Shown: one piece after another, positions 15,456 to 23,735 of the stretch
How the letters are laid out: each line of letters begins with the position of its first letter
Position numbering within the stretch: the stretch's first letter is position 1
Source of the DNA: a virus
DNA: 55,837 nt
Direction: 5' to 3' (one strand)
IMG/VR virus record: IMGVR_UViG_3300035072_000033
Location: 1 to 55,837 of that record
The notes under the pieces: generated by a model
What the model was told of the DNA's origin: nothing
The model's database searches: none
Seen by the model: the letters and a program-made list of their open reading frames with translations, nothing else
Made by a program: the position numbers and the translations under genes

Positions 15456-15952
15456 AGCGCCGCGAACACCTTGCTCGAGGGACCATTGACGGTCGACACC
15501 GCATAGGTGTTTTTGCCGTCCTTGCTGGCGAGATAGACGTTGCCCTTGACCGAATGCACATAGGCGTGGCCGTTGGCGTCGATCAGCACGGTGCCGTTGG
15601 GCGTCGACACGGTGGTGTCGCCCTTGTTCGTCGTGATTTGGACGCCGTTCTTGCCGGCGAAATAGATGATGTTGCCGGCGGAATCGTAGAGCTTGGCGTC
15701 GCCGGGATTGAGGCCGGTCGGACGGCCCGACTCGCCGCCGAGAAACACCGCGCGCGAGCGCTCGCCGCCGAGCGAGACGACGAGTCCGGTCGAGCCCTTG
15801 GGCGGCGAGGAGGAAAAGCCGAACGGCTGCGGTCGATAGACACCGCTGTGCTGCTCGCCTTGCAGCCCGTGATAGGAGACGGCCTGCTGCGCCTGGCTAT
15901 CGTCGACGTCGATCAATTCGGCAAGCGCGGCGAGGGGATGATAGCCGCGCAT
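15452..15952 (-). CDS. Baseplate assembly protein V (Mu gp45)
   Basis: 166 residues, close to the family length. An N-terminal helix is followed by an OB-like domain (Val-Tyr-Arg-Pro-Gln-Pro-Phe-Gly and Pro-Pro-Lys-Gly) and by C-terminal short beta repeats (Gly-Asn-Ile-Ile-Tyr, Gly-Val-Gln-Ile-Thr, Gly-Thr-Val-Leu-Ile, Gly-Asn-Val-Tyr-Leu) forming the membrane-piercing beta-helix spike. It sits between the hub protein and gp46 as in Mu. Confidence 0.9.
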   Translation of the reverse strand: MRGYHPLAALAELIDVDDSQAQQAVSYHGLQGEQHSGVYRPQPFGFSSSPPKGSTGLVVSLGGERSRAVFLGGESGRPTGLNPGDAKLYDSAGNIIYFAGKNGVQITTNKGDTTVSTPNGTVLIDANGHAYVHSVKGNVYLASKDGKNTYAVSTVNGPSSKVFAAL

Positions 15953-17002
15953 TTAGCCCGTCTCCCAAGCCGAATTGGAATCGCCGCCGGCGCTCTTGCC
16001 GCCGAGCGCCTTGGGATCGACCATCGACAATTCGGCGATCGTGCCGTCGCCGCTGTTCTGCCGAAAATGCACGTGTTGCAGCGCCATCATCTGCGCGATC
16101 TTCAGCTTTTGGCTTTCGACGTAATAGAGCTTTTCCGGATCCCACAGATTGCCGTCGCCGTCGCGCCAGCCCATCACGGTGATTTCCGCCGTGGTGCACC
16201 AGCCGGCGTCGCGCGCCACCTGCCATTGCGCCCGCTGCTGCACGCGCTGCTGGTCGGTGTCGCCCTCGACGATGACGATCTTCGGTCGATAGCGTTGCAC
16301 GGTCGAATCCGGCGCGATGAATTCGAGCCGCAGCGATTGCGACCCGGAGCCCTTGCTCTTCTGGCCGCGCGCGTGAACCTTGTCGTGCTTGTGCTTTTCC
16401 GACAGCTTGGCCGAGGCGTGCTTGATGTTGACGCCCTCCATCAGATAGCCGCCGCCCATCTGAAAATTATCGGCCTTGGTCAGCTTGATGTTGCCGTCGG
16501 CCGTGCCGATCAGCAGCGCGCCGGCCTGCCGCGCCAGCACTTCCAGCTCCTCGAACACGCTGGAGCCGGGCGCCAGTCGCCACACCGGGATCGGCTGCAA
16601 ATTGCTTAGGTCCGTGGTCAGCTGCAATCCAAACGGCTGCAACAGGTCCTTGGCGATGTCGGTGAATTTCTTGTTGAGCCATTCGCCGCTTTGATGCACG
16701 GCGGAAGAGTCGACGATGTCCTTGGCTTTCGAGCGCGCGTAGATCGCCGCTATGTGCGATTCCCCGTCGAACTCCGGGCAATAATCGTCGACGTAGCCGG
16801 TCAGCATGGCGTCGCCGCCGGCCCTCACGGTGATTTGCGCGCCGGGCTGGAACACCCAGGCGGCGGAAATCGCCTGATTGGGCTCGGCGGCGATGATCTC
16901 GCATCTGCGCACCGCCTTGGCCGCGCCGGCCTCGACCGACACGCTCTCCCAGGTCGAATAGCTCTGGCCGCCGACCTCGACGGTGATGTTTTCAAGCGCC
17001 AT
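15953..17002 (-). CDS. Baseplate hub protein, Mu gp44 / GpD-like
   Basis: 349 residues from the ATG at 17002, which overlaps the previous stop (ATGA); the upstream extension is a shadow. The N-terminus has strands with Val-Gly-Gly-Gln-Ser-Tyr-Ser-Trp-like spacing, then Pro-Gly-Ala-Gln-Ile-Thr-Val, Leu-Thr-Gly-Tyr-Val-Asp-Asp, and a His-Gln-Ser-Gly-Glu-Trp block, all typical of the contractile-injection VgrG/GpD/gp44 fold. It forms the central hub between tail tube and spike. Confidence 0.88.
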   Translation of the reverse strand: MALENITVEVGGQSYSTWESVSVEAGAAKAVRRCEIIAAEPNQAISAAWVFQPGAQITVRAGGDAMLTGYVDDYCPEFDGESHIAAIYARSKAKDIVDSSAVHQSGEWLNKKFTDIAKDLLQPFGLQLTTDLSNLQPIPVWRLAPGSSVFEELEVLARQAGALLIGTADGNIKLTKADNFQMGGGYLMEGVNIKHASAKLSEKHKHDKVHARGQKSKGSGSQSLRLEFIAPDSTVQRYRPKIVIVEGDTDQQRVQQRAQWQVARDAGWCTTAEITVMGWRDGDGNLWDPEKLYYVESQKLKIAQMMALQHVHFRQNSGDGTIAELSMVDPKALGGKSAGGDSNSAWETG

Positions 17003-18204
17003 CAGCTCGCCGCTGCCTCGAACACCGTCGGCATGAAGCAGGGCGTCTCGACCTGGTTGCGATCGACCAGCTCCTGCCCGCGCGTCGGATCGCCATAGAG
17101 CCGCCACGCCAACACGTTCGAGGGCAGCGAGGCGTTGAGGCTAAAGAGCAGGATCGGCGCGAGATTGGTGATCTTTTGCGAGACATATCGCGCGGCGGCG
17201 CCGAACATCGCTTCGAACGCCGCCGCCGCGTCGGCGCCGAGACTGGCATAATAGGGGCCGACCGTATCGGCCAGCGCGGCGATCCGCGCGCGCGCCGCGA
17301 TGGCGTCCTGGCGATTGGTGTAGGCGGCCGTCGCCAGCGCGCGCGTGGCCTGCGCGGTCAGCGCGGCGGCGCCGGCCAGCGGCGCGATGAAGATCAGCGG
17401 CGAAAGCCCCCAGGTCGTTCGCAGATCGCTCGCCGCCGTCAGCAGCGTCGCGGCGGCGTTGCTCAGCACATTGGCGACCTGGTTGGGCGTCGCGGCCCCG
17501 GCCTGCGCGGCGACCATCGCGTCGAGCTGATTGAACAGCCTCGCCGCAACGGCCCCCGGATCGACCGATGGACCGCCGTCGAGCGACAGCACGCTCGCGG
17601 CGATGGCCGTCCGCGCCGCGCTGGACACCGCGTCGGGCAGCACCAGCGACTGACGCGCGGTCTCGATCACCGCGCCGACATTGCCGACGGCGGTCGCCAT
17701 GTCCGCACGCGCGAAGCCGGATCGCGGCTGGCCGATCAGCGCGGTCGAGATCGCCGCGCCGAGCGTCGCGCCGAGGCCCGAACCCATCGCGGCGAGCGTC
17801 GCCGCGCCAAGCCCCAGCGGCGCCGGCGCGTTGGCCGGGTTCTCGCCGATGAACACCATCGAAAAGCCGACGTAATTCAGCTTTTCCTGACCCCAGGCCG
17901 GGTCCCAGCTTTTGACGCGCGCCTGAAACGCCCCGAACATCGGCAGGATCAGCAGGCCGGGGCCTTGTTGCGCCAGCCGCGCCCGCAACGCCGCCGAATC
18001 CGTGTCGGCGGTCTCGGACAGGAAATAGGCCGTCAGCTCGTAGCGGTCGGCGCAGCGGCCGAGGTCTTCATTATCCCAGCGCTCGGAGCCCGGATATTCG
18101 TGGGTGATGACGCGCCGCGCGCCGGGAATGCGCTGCGCGTCGACATAGAACACGATGCCGTCGAACGACGCCGGCGGCATCCGCCAATCGCGACCCTGGG
18201 CCAT
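17002..18204 (-). CDS. DNA circularisation-type tail protein (Mu gp43/N)
   Basis: 400 residues. The N-terminal ~95 match the DNA-circulation N-terminal family: Pro-Ala-Ser-Phe-Asp-Gly-Ile-Val-Phe, Arg-Arg-Val-Ile-Thr-His-Glu-Tyr-Pro-Gly, and Glu-Asp-Leu-Gly-Arg. The remainder is Ala-rich helical. In Mu this gene lies between the tape measure and gp44 and is needed for the tail tip. Here it keeps that place apart from one inserted gene. Confidence 0.85.
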   Translation of the reverse strand: MAQGRDWRMPPASFDGIVFYVDAQRIPGARRVITHEYPGSERWDNEDLGRCADRYELTAYFLSETADTDSAALRARLAQQGPGLLILPMFGAFQARVKSWDPAWGQEKLNYVGFSMVFIGENPANAPAPLGLGAATLAAMGSGLGATLGAAISTALIGQPRSGFARADMATAVGNVGAVIETARQSLVLPDAVSSAARTAIAASVLSLDGGPSVDPGAVAARLFNQLDAMVAAQAGAATPNQVANVLSNAAATLLTAASDLRTTWGLSPLIFIAPLAGAAALTAQATRALATAAYTNRQDAIAARARIAALADTVGPYYASLGADAAAAFEAMFGAAARYVSQKITNLAPILLFSLNASLPSNVLAWRLYGDPTRGQELVDRNQVETPCFMPTVFEAAAS

Positions 18205-18212
18205 GCGCGTTC

Positions 18213-19070
18213 CTATTTATCGGCTGGCGGCGCGGGGGAAGCCGCCGGCGCGGGTGACGGCATAGGCGCCGCCGTGGCGGGCGGGGCCGGATTGGCCAAA
18301 TGATTTCTGTAGGCTTCCTCGGCCAACCGCCGACGCTCGGCGTCGCTGTGAAGCGGGACCAGTGGGCGCTCGTAAAGCTTGTTTGCGATATGGGCCTTTT
18401 CGGAAACGGTCCGGGCCCGCTTCATCGCCGCGTAGGCGGCGGATTCGCGGCCGTGCATTTCGTTCCAGATATGATCGACCTGAGCCTGCATGCTTGGCGA
18501 GGCGAGCCCCGCCTTGCGCTTGCCTTCCCACTGCGCCGCGCCCCAGGCGGCGTCGCCGCTGTCGCCGCCGGTCCGCGGGTTCAGCACGATCGGATGCCCC
18601 GGCAACTGGTTGCCGCCGCTCTCGTGCATCAGATTGCCGGCGATCGCCGCGGCGTCTTCCGGCGAGAAGCCCTTGCGAACCAGCGCATGGACGAATTCCT
18701 GATGCGGCACGACGCCGCGCCGGTCCATATGCGGCGCCCAGTTCGCGCCGGCGTTTGGATCGACCGGGGCCTCCGCCCTGTGCCCGAGCCGCGCGCGGGG
18801 CCGCAGGTAATGCTCTTTCGGCGCGGGCTTCGGCTTGTCGCCTCTGTGGCCAAGGCGCGCATGCGGATTGTGAAACACCTGCCGCTCCTCGCCGCGATGG
18901 CCGAGCGCGACGCGGCCATGACCCGAATGCGGCGCCGAGGGCGAAAGGTTCATGCCATCGTCCAACGGCGAGATCGGCTGGTCGGGCGCTTCATAGGACG
19001 CTTGACGCGCGCCCCCGCCGGCTATCTCCGGCCCAAATACCAGCCGCGACGTCAGGGTGATCGACCTCAT
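18213..19070 (-). CDS. Tail-associated lysozyme with Leu-Gly-His-Arg repeats
   Basis: 285 residues. Residues about 120-240 match the phage tail lysozyme domain: Phe-Val-His-Ala-Leu, Gly-Phe-Ser-Pro-Glu-Asp-Ala-Ala-Ala-Ile-Ala-Gly-Asn-Leu, a catalytic-type Met-His-Glu-Ser-Gly, then Gly-Ala-Ala-Gln-Trp. The N-terminal part has three copies of an Arg-(Val/Ala)-(Ala/Arg)-Leu-Gly-His-Arg motif near 53-100 in a basic, Pro-rich region; the C-terminus is Pro/Ala-rich. It would thin peptidoglycan during DNA entry. It is inserted between tape measure and gp43 and overlaps the tape-measure stop by ATGA. Confidence 0.8.
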   Translation of the reverse strand: MRSITLTSRLVFGPEIAGGGARQASYEAPDQPISPLDDGMNLSPSAPHSGHGRVALGHRGEERQVFHNPHARLGHRGDKPKPAPKEHYLRPRARLGHRAEAPVDPNAGANWAPHMDRRGVVPHQEFVHALVRKGFSPEDAAAIAGNLMHESGGNQLPGHPIVLNPRTGGDSGDAAWGAAQWEGKRKAGLASPSMQAQVDHIWNEMHGRESAAYAAMKRARTVSEKAHIANKLYERPLVPLHSDAERRRLAEEAYRNHLANPAPPATAAPMPSPAPAASPAPPADK

Positions 19071-21100
19071 TGCGTCGGGGCCATCGTCGTGCCGGTGTCG
19101 TCGCGCAGATTGCCGCTGGCGCGGATGAATTGCGCGACCTTCCTGACCACCGAGTCGCTGTCGGCGGAGACCTCGATCTTCAGGTCGATCCCGGCCGAGC
19201 CTTCGAGCTTGACCGGCGTCGGCGAGCCGCCGGGCCCGAAACCGAACGACGATAGCCCCGGCGAAACGCCGCCAATGCCGGCGCGTTTCAGCTGACTGCC
19301 CGGCGACCAGCGGCCCCAGCCGGCCCAGTGATCGAAATTATCGCCCATGCGCTCGGCCCAGTTGCTGGGCGGCGACTCGCCATCCATGGCGTTGTAATTC
19401 TTGTAGGCCTCGTAGCCGACATATCCGAGCCCGGCGAGGCCAAGTCCCTTGCCCAACAGCCCCATGCGGCCAAGCGCGCCGCCGCCGAGGCCGCTGATCG
19501 CCGCCGCCGAGGCGGGATTGCCGGCCATGGTCTGCACCATCGCGGCGGTCTTCAGCGCCGTTTCGAAGCCGACAACGGCGGTCGCCGCCGCGCCGAGGCC
19601 CGTCACGAAGCGCAGCGTCGAATCGCCGCCCTCGACCATCGCCTGAATGAGCTTGCCCTCCGCGTCGGTCAGCGGCGTCATCCAGCCTTCGTTGGCGCGG
19701 CCAAGCGCGGTGAGAAAATTCATCTTCGCGCCCGCGAGCCGCGATTCGGCGCCGGCGAAGCCGCCCATGCGCTCGGCGCCAATGCCACTGGCGAAGCCGG
19801 CCGGCGTATGCGCCAGCGTATCGCGGAAGCTCAGGAACTCCGCGAGGCCGCGCTGCGACATGGTTTGGAAACGGCCGCCCTGCTGCTTGGTGAAGATCGT
19901 ATTGGCCTGCGCCGCGGAAGGGTTGGCTGAGATGATGTCGCGCAGCAGCCTTTCTGTGTCGACGCTCTCTATCGACGCTTTCCAGAAATCGCCGACCACC
20001 TTGGCGATGGTGTGCGCGTCCTGCGCCTTCAACGCGCCCTTCTTGTTCTTGTCGAACGACTCGCCGATGATCGGCGTGATTTCGCGCGTGAAGTCGTCGC
20101 GATTGCCGGCGATATCGGGGTTCTCCAAAATCTCGGCGATGCGCGCCTTCTGCGAGTCGCTGAGCCCCTTGCCCATCTCTCTCTGCGTCGCGAGGCCGAG
20201 ATTATCGGCGCTCATGCCGCCGGGCATCGTCGTGTATTTGTTGAAATCGATGCCGAGCGCCGACAAGGCCATCAAAGCCTTCTTGGTCGGACTGACCAGC
20301 GAGCCCGAAATCGAGCGAATGGCCACGCCGGCCTCGTCGCCGGTGATGCCGCCGCGCGACATCATCGCCCCCATGGCGCCCATGGTCTCGATCGACAGGC
20401 CGGCGGCGTGCGCCGCCGCGCCGCCAAACTTGAACAGCATCTGAATGCCCTCGGCGGACAGACCGCCGATCTTCGCCGTCTTGACCATCAGGTCGGTGAC
20501 GCGCTGGCCGTTCTTCAAGGCGTCCGCCGCCGTCTCCATGTTCTGGCCGGTCGAAAACAGCGCGCTTTCGAGCACCTTGGCCGATGTCGGCAGATCAATG
20601 CCCATCGCCTGGCCGAAGTCGGCGGCGAATTTGGTGATCGGCTGGATGAGGTCGGTCTTGATGCCGCGTTGCGCCAGGCTCAATTGCGCGTCGAGCACCT
20701 GCAAATCGTTGAACTTGGTCGTCGCGCCCATATGGATCGCCTGGTCGATCAAGGGCTGCTGCGTCTTCTTGTCGATGCCGAGAATGGCGCGCTGATAGCG
20801 CACCAGGTCGTCGTATTCCTTGTAGGTTTCCGCCGTCCGCCGCGCCAGTTCGGAAACCTTGTCGATGCCTCGCTCCGCCGCGATGAGCGCCGCCGCGCCG
20901 ACCGCCGCGCCGGCCGCCGTCATCGCGCCCTGGCGCTGCATCGTGCCGTTGAGATTGGAATTGACGGCGTTGACCCGGCCATTGGCGCGCTGCGTAGCGC
21001 CCTCCATGGCCTTGAGCTTTTGCGCCACCTGGGCGAATGTCGCCCCGGTCTGGTCCTGGGCCGAAATGATCGCCTTGGTTTCGATCGTCTTGACGGCCAT
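19067..21100 (-). CDS. Tail tape measure protein
   Basis: 677 residues. An N-terminal helical TP901-type domain (Ala-Lys-...-Ala-Gln-Asp-Gln-Thr-Gly-Ala-Thr-Phe) is followed by long helices, conserved Gly-Ile-Lys and Ala-Glu-Gly-Ile-Gln elements near 220-260, a Gly/Ala-rich hydrophobic stretch near 540-580 that could enter the membrane, and a short C-terminal tail. It sets tail length and is ejected. It begins directly after the TAA of the frameshifted chaperone, as expected. Confidence 0.93.
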   Translation of the reverse strand: MAVKTIETKAIISAQDQTGATFAQVAQKLKAMEGATQRANGRVNAVNSNLNGTMQRQGAMTAAGAAVGAAALIAAERGIDKVSELARRTAETYKEYDDLVRYQRAILGIDKKTQQPLIDQAIHMGATTKFNDLQVLDAQLSLAQRGIKTDLIQPITKFAADFGQAMGIDLPTSAKVLESALFSTGQNMETAADALKNGQRVTDLMVKTAKIGGLSAEGIQMLFKFGGAAAHAAGLSIETMGAMGAMMSRGGITGDEAGVAIRSISGSLVSPTKKALMALSALGIDFNKYTTMPGGMSADNLGLATQREMGKGLSDSQKARIAEILENPDIAGNRDDFTREITPIIGESFDKNKKGALKAQDAHTIAKVVGDFWKASIESVDTERLLRDIISANPSAAQANTIFTKQQGGRFQTMSQRGLAEFLSFRDTLAHTPAGFASGIGAERMGGFAGAESRLAGAKMNFLTALGRANEGWMTPLTDAEGKLIQAMVEGGDSTLRFVTGLGAAATAVVGFETALKTAAMVQTMAGNPASAAAISGLGGGALGRMGLLGKGLGLAGLGYVGYEAYKNYNAMDGESPPSNWAERMGDNFDHWAGWGRWSPGSQLKRAGIGGVSPGLSSFGFGPGGSPTPVKLEGSAGIDLKIEVSADSDSVVRKVAQFIRASGNLRDDTGTTMAPTQ

Positions 21101-21546
21101 TTACTTGTCTTCCCGATCCTTCTGAAACGCGAAAAATTGCTCCGCCCAGAAATTCAAACAACCAAACGTCATATCCTCGACGGTTCGAATGTCCTGTCCT
21201 CGCTCGAAGACGAGGTATCGGGCGAACCTGTGGAGCGCGTCGACGCCGATCTGGTTCGCGCCTCGATAAAAAAATCATTCACGGTGTCCCGCAACGCGAT
21301 CGTGTCGGCGAGGCAAAGCCGCTCCATGAAGTTCGGATCGCAATCGGCCAGACGCTCGACCCAGACGCGTATCGCGCTCGGCGTCTCCTGCTGAAAGCCG
21401 CCGCCATTCTCCAGCCGCACGTAGATGACCGGGAGATCGAGCTCCATGTAGTCGCGATATTTTGGCTCGCGCAGCGTGATCGCGCTGATCTGCTTGCCGC
21501 CCGGTCCCTTGATCGGCTCGAGCAGCTCTATCGTTTTACTGGACAT
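21101..21546 (-). CDS. Tail assembly chaperone, -1 frameshift fusion
   Basis: Seven consecutive T on the minus strand (21274-21268) give the heptamer T-TTT-TTT in the 0 frame. A -1 slip there continues the reading frame for 55 further residues with a well-formed sequence (Phe-Ala-Arg-Tyr-Leu-Val-Phe-Glu-Arg, Leu-Asn-Phe-Trp-Ala-Glu-Gln-Phe-Phe) and ends at a TAA (21103-21101) immediately before the tape-measure ATG. The fusion is 148 residues. Programmed -1 frameshifting of this gene pair is well established in P2, Mu-like and lambda-like phages; here it is inferred from sequence. Confidence 0.88.
21169..21546 (-). CDS. Tail assembly chaperone, 0-frame product (Mu gp41/GpE-like)
   Basis: 125 residues if no frameshift occurs. 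The N-terminal ~90 match the gpE/gp41/gp14 family of tail chaperones (Leu-Glu-Pro-Ile, Ile-Thr-Leu-Arg-Glu-Pro-Lys-Tyr-Arg-Asp-Tyr, Leu-Ala-Asp-Cys-Asp-Pro). After the slippery T7 run the 0-frame tail is Ser/Thr/Arg-rich and looks like non-selected sequence up to the TGA at 21169. The gene lies between the tail tube and the tape measure, exactly where such chaperones occur. Confidence 0.85.
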   Translation of the reverse strand: MSSKTIELLEPIKGPGGKQISAITLREPKYRDYMELDLPVIYVRLENGGGFQQETPSAIRVWVERLADCDPNFMERLCLADTIALRDTVNDFFIEARTRSASTRSTGSPDTSSSSEDRTFEPSRI

Positions 21547-21553
21547 TCAACCC

Positions 21554-21949
21554 TCACGTCGTCGATTGCACGTAGTTCGAATCGTCGGTCATGATCGACA
21601 GGCCGGAAACCTCGCCGGTCTCGGTGTCGATCTTCGGCTGGCCGACGATGGTCGCGTTGGAGAAGGTGTGCAGCACGCCGGTGTCGATCTCGGCGATCGT
21701 CACATTGACGAATTGCAGCATGAAGGCGGTGTTCCACTTCGGACGCGCGGTGTTGGCGCTGGCGTTGCCGCGATCGAAGGTCAGCTCGGCGCCGACCGGC
21801 TTGGCGTTGGTGGTGCGGACCACCGTGCCGTCGTGATTGGCGACGGCGCTGTTGGCGACGCCGGAACTGTCGATCACCGCCTTGCCGCGCGGGCTGTAGC
21901 GCGCGCCGCCGAGGGTGATGGTGATTCTACCGCCCGCTTGATAGGCCAT
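21554..21949 (-). CDS. Tail tube protein (Mu gpM-like)
   Basis: 131 residues, near the usual length. Gly-Gly-Arg-Ile-Thr-Ile at the start, a Thr-Phe-Asp-Arg-Gly-Asn strand-turn, and a C-terminal beta region with Val-Ser-Gly-Leu-Ser-Ile-Met match FluMu-type tube proteins. It forms the inner tube inside the sheath, and is encoded directly after the sheath gene. Confidence 0.88.
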   Translation of the reverse strand: MAYQAGGRITITLGGARYSPRGKAVIDSSGVANSAVANHDGTVVRTTNAKPVGAELTFDRGNASANTARPKWNTAFMLQFVNVTIAEIDTGVLHTFSNATIVGQPKIDTETGEVSGLSIMTDDSNYVQSTT

Positions 21950-21986
21950 GGCTTAGATCCTGTGCGCGAGGTTGAGCAAGCCGGGA

Positions 21987-23501
21987 TTAAAGGCCTTGCG
22001 GGTTGAGGAAGGTCGTGGCGTTGACCGCCATGACGCGCAGCTGATTGACCGGCTGGAACGGCAGATAGGCGTCGAGCCGGTTGGGATCGGCGTCCCAGTT
22101 GACGATGATGGCGCCGGCGAACTGCGTCGGGTTCTGCATGACGCCGGCCTGGCACAGCGACGTATACCAATGGATGAAGGACGCCTTGACGTCGGTCGGC
22201 GTCGCGACGCCCTGGTTGGCGGCGGGATTGTCGGCGGCCAGCGCGCTGCGCGGATAGGTCGCGGTGAATTGCTGCTTGATGTAGCGCAGCGCGTAGGCGA
22301 CCTGGTAGCGGGTGTCGATGTCGAGCCAGGTGGTGTCCGGGCTACCCCAGGCGTTGAGCTGATAGGTGGTGATCAGCCGGTCGATCGCGACGCCGCCGCC
22401 GGGCGCGACGGTGAAGGCCGATATGCCGTCGTAATAGAGCGTCTGCCGCTCCTGATCGGTCCAGTAATTGGCCTTCGACGCCGGCGGCAGCACGCCGAGC
22501 AGCTGCAAGGTCTGCATCGGGCGGGAGATTTCGACCGCGTTGGTCAGCGTCGCGCCGAGGTTCTTGTGCAGCTGCGCCTGCGCGCCGATCGCGCTGGCCC
22601 AGACCCAGGGCGGCGTCGGCGACGACAGCACGCCCATGATCGAGACATTATCGTCGTTGCGGGCGGTTCCGAGCGTGGTCAGCGCCGACTGAGTGCCGAA
22701 TTGCACGCAAAAGGCCGTGCCGTAAATATCGAACATCGGGTCCCAGCGACCGCCGGAATCGGCGAGGAAGGACTGCAAGGCGTTCAGCGTCGTCGTGTCG
22801 GCCCAGGGGCAGGCGATCATGTCGAACGGCGCCGCGCCGAGCGCCGCGAGACCGGAGGTCAGCGTGGGGATTCCCGTGCCGCTGGTCATCGGAGTGATCG
22901 CGATATTGGCCGCGTTTGGCCCCTCGTTGCCGATCAGGTTGTTGTCGAGCTCGATGTTGTTGCCGAGCACGCCGACGTGATTGGCGGTGATCGTAACGAC
23001 GCCGAGCGAGGAGGTCGCGACGACCGGGAATTTGAGCGAGGCGCCCTGCAGATTGACATAGCCGGCGTTGATCGCCGCCGCCAGCGCCGTGGCGATCGTC
23101 GTCGGCGTGTCGGTCGAGCCGACCGACACGGCGATCTGGATGCCGCAAATATAGACGATCGCCACGCCGGGCGTCAGCGTGCCGGAGACGGTGATCGCGC
23201 CGGCCGCCTTGGAGCCGGACGGATCGGCCAGCGGCAGCGCCCAGAATTCGCCCAGCGGATTGTTGAGCGCGGCGTTGAGGATCATGTCGACCAACATCGA
23301 GCCGGCGCCGAACAGCGTGGCGATGTTGTTCAGCTGGATCTGCGTCGGCACGTTGGCCGTCGCCGTGCCGCTGGAGAGCATTTGCCCGAGCAGCAGCAGC
23401 TTGCTGTTGCCGGCGAAATAGGAGACGCCGCTGTTGACCTCGGCGCGAAAGCCGGGGACGCGCAGATTGGTCGGCATGCGGTTGAAGCCAACGGAGGCCA
23501 T
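21987..23501 (-). CDS. Tail sheath protein (Mu gpL-like)
   Basis: 504 residues, AAGGA-type site upstream. N-terminal Pro-Gly-Phe-Arg-Ala-Glu-Val-Asn-Ser-Gly is the typical sheath start. Inserted Gly/Thr-rich beta domains follow, and the C-terminal part has Arg-Leu-Ile-Thr-Thr-Tyr-Gln, Asp-Ile-Asp-Thr-Arg-Tyr-Gln and Arg-Tyr-Ile-Lys-Gln, matching the conserved contractile-sheath core. Its presence shows this is a myovirus. Confidence 0.93.
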   Translation of the reverse strand: MASVGFNRMPTNLRVPGFRAEVNSGVSYFAGNSKLLLLGQMLSSGTATANVPTQIQLNNIATLFGAGSMLVDMILNAALNNPLGEFWALPLADPSGSKAAGAITVSGTLTPGVAIVYICGIQIAVSVGSTDTPTTIATALAAAINAGYVNLQGASLKFPVVATSSLGVVTITANHVGVLGNNIELDNNLIGNEGPNAANIAITPMTSGTGIPTLTSGLAALGAAPFDMIACPWADTTTLNALQSFLADSGGRWDPMFDIYGTAFCVQFGTQSALTTLGTARNDDNVSIMGVLSSPTPPWVWASAIGAQAQLHKNLGATLTNAVEISRPMQTLQLLGVLPPASKANYWTDQERQTLYYDGISAFTVAPGGGVAIDRLITTYQLNAWGSPDTTWLDIDTRYQVAYALRYIKQQFTATYPRSALAADNPAANQGVATPTDVKASFIHWYTSLCQAGVMQNPTQFAGAIIVNWDADPNRLDAYLPFQPVNQLRVMAVNATTFLNPQGL

Positions 23502-23540
23502 GGGCGAAAATCCTTAAAGCGAGGGCGCGAGAGAGGGCGA

Positions 23541-23735
23541 TCAGGCGGCCGCTGGGGCCTCGGGTGCCGGCTCGGGCGGCGTGGCCTCGATCACGTCGCC
23601 GTGCAGAATGCGGCGCCGCCAATACATGTTGTCGGGCACAAAATCGCCACCCTGCGGCAGCGGCGTGAATTCGCGATGCGGGCGGCGCACGAGAGCGCCG
23701 TCGACGGCGGGCTTGACGAAGATTTGGCCGGTCAT
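23541..23735 (-). CDS. Small DUF2635-family protein (Mu gp38-like)
   Basis: 64 residues from the ATG at 23735, overlapping the previous stop. Core Ile-Phe-Val-Lys-Pro-Ala, Asp-Gly-Ala-Leu-Val-Arg-Arg-Pro and Tyr-Trp-Arg-Arg-Arg-Ile-Leu-His-Gly-Asp-Val are the hallmarks of DUF2635, found just upstream of the sheath in Mu-like phages. Exact function unknown; the Pro/Glu/Ala tail is low complexity. Confidence 0.85.
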   Translation of the reverse strand: MTGQIFVKPAVDGALVRRPHREFTPLPQGGDFVPDNMYWRRRILHGDVIEATPPEPAPEAPAAA

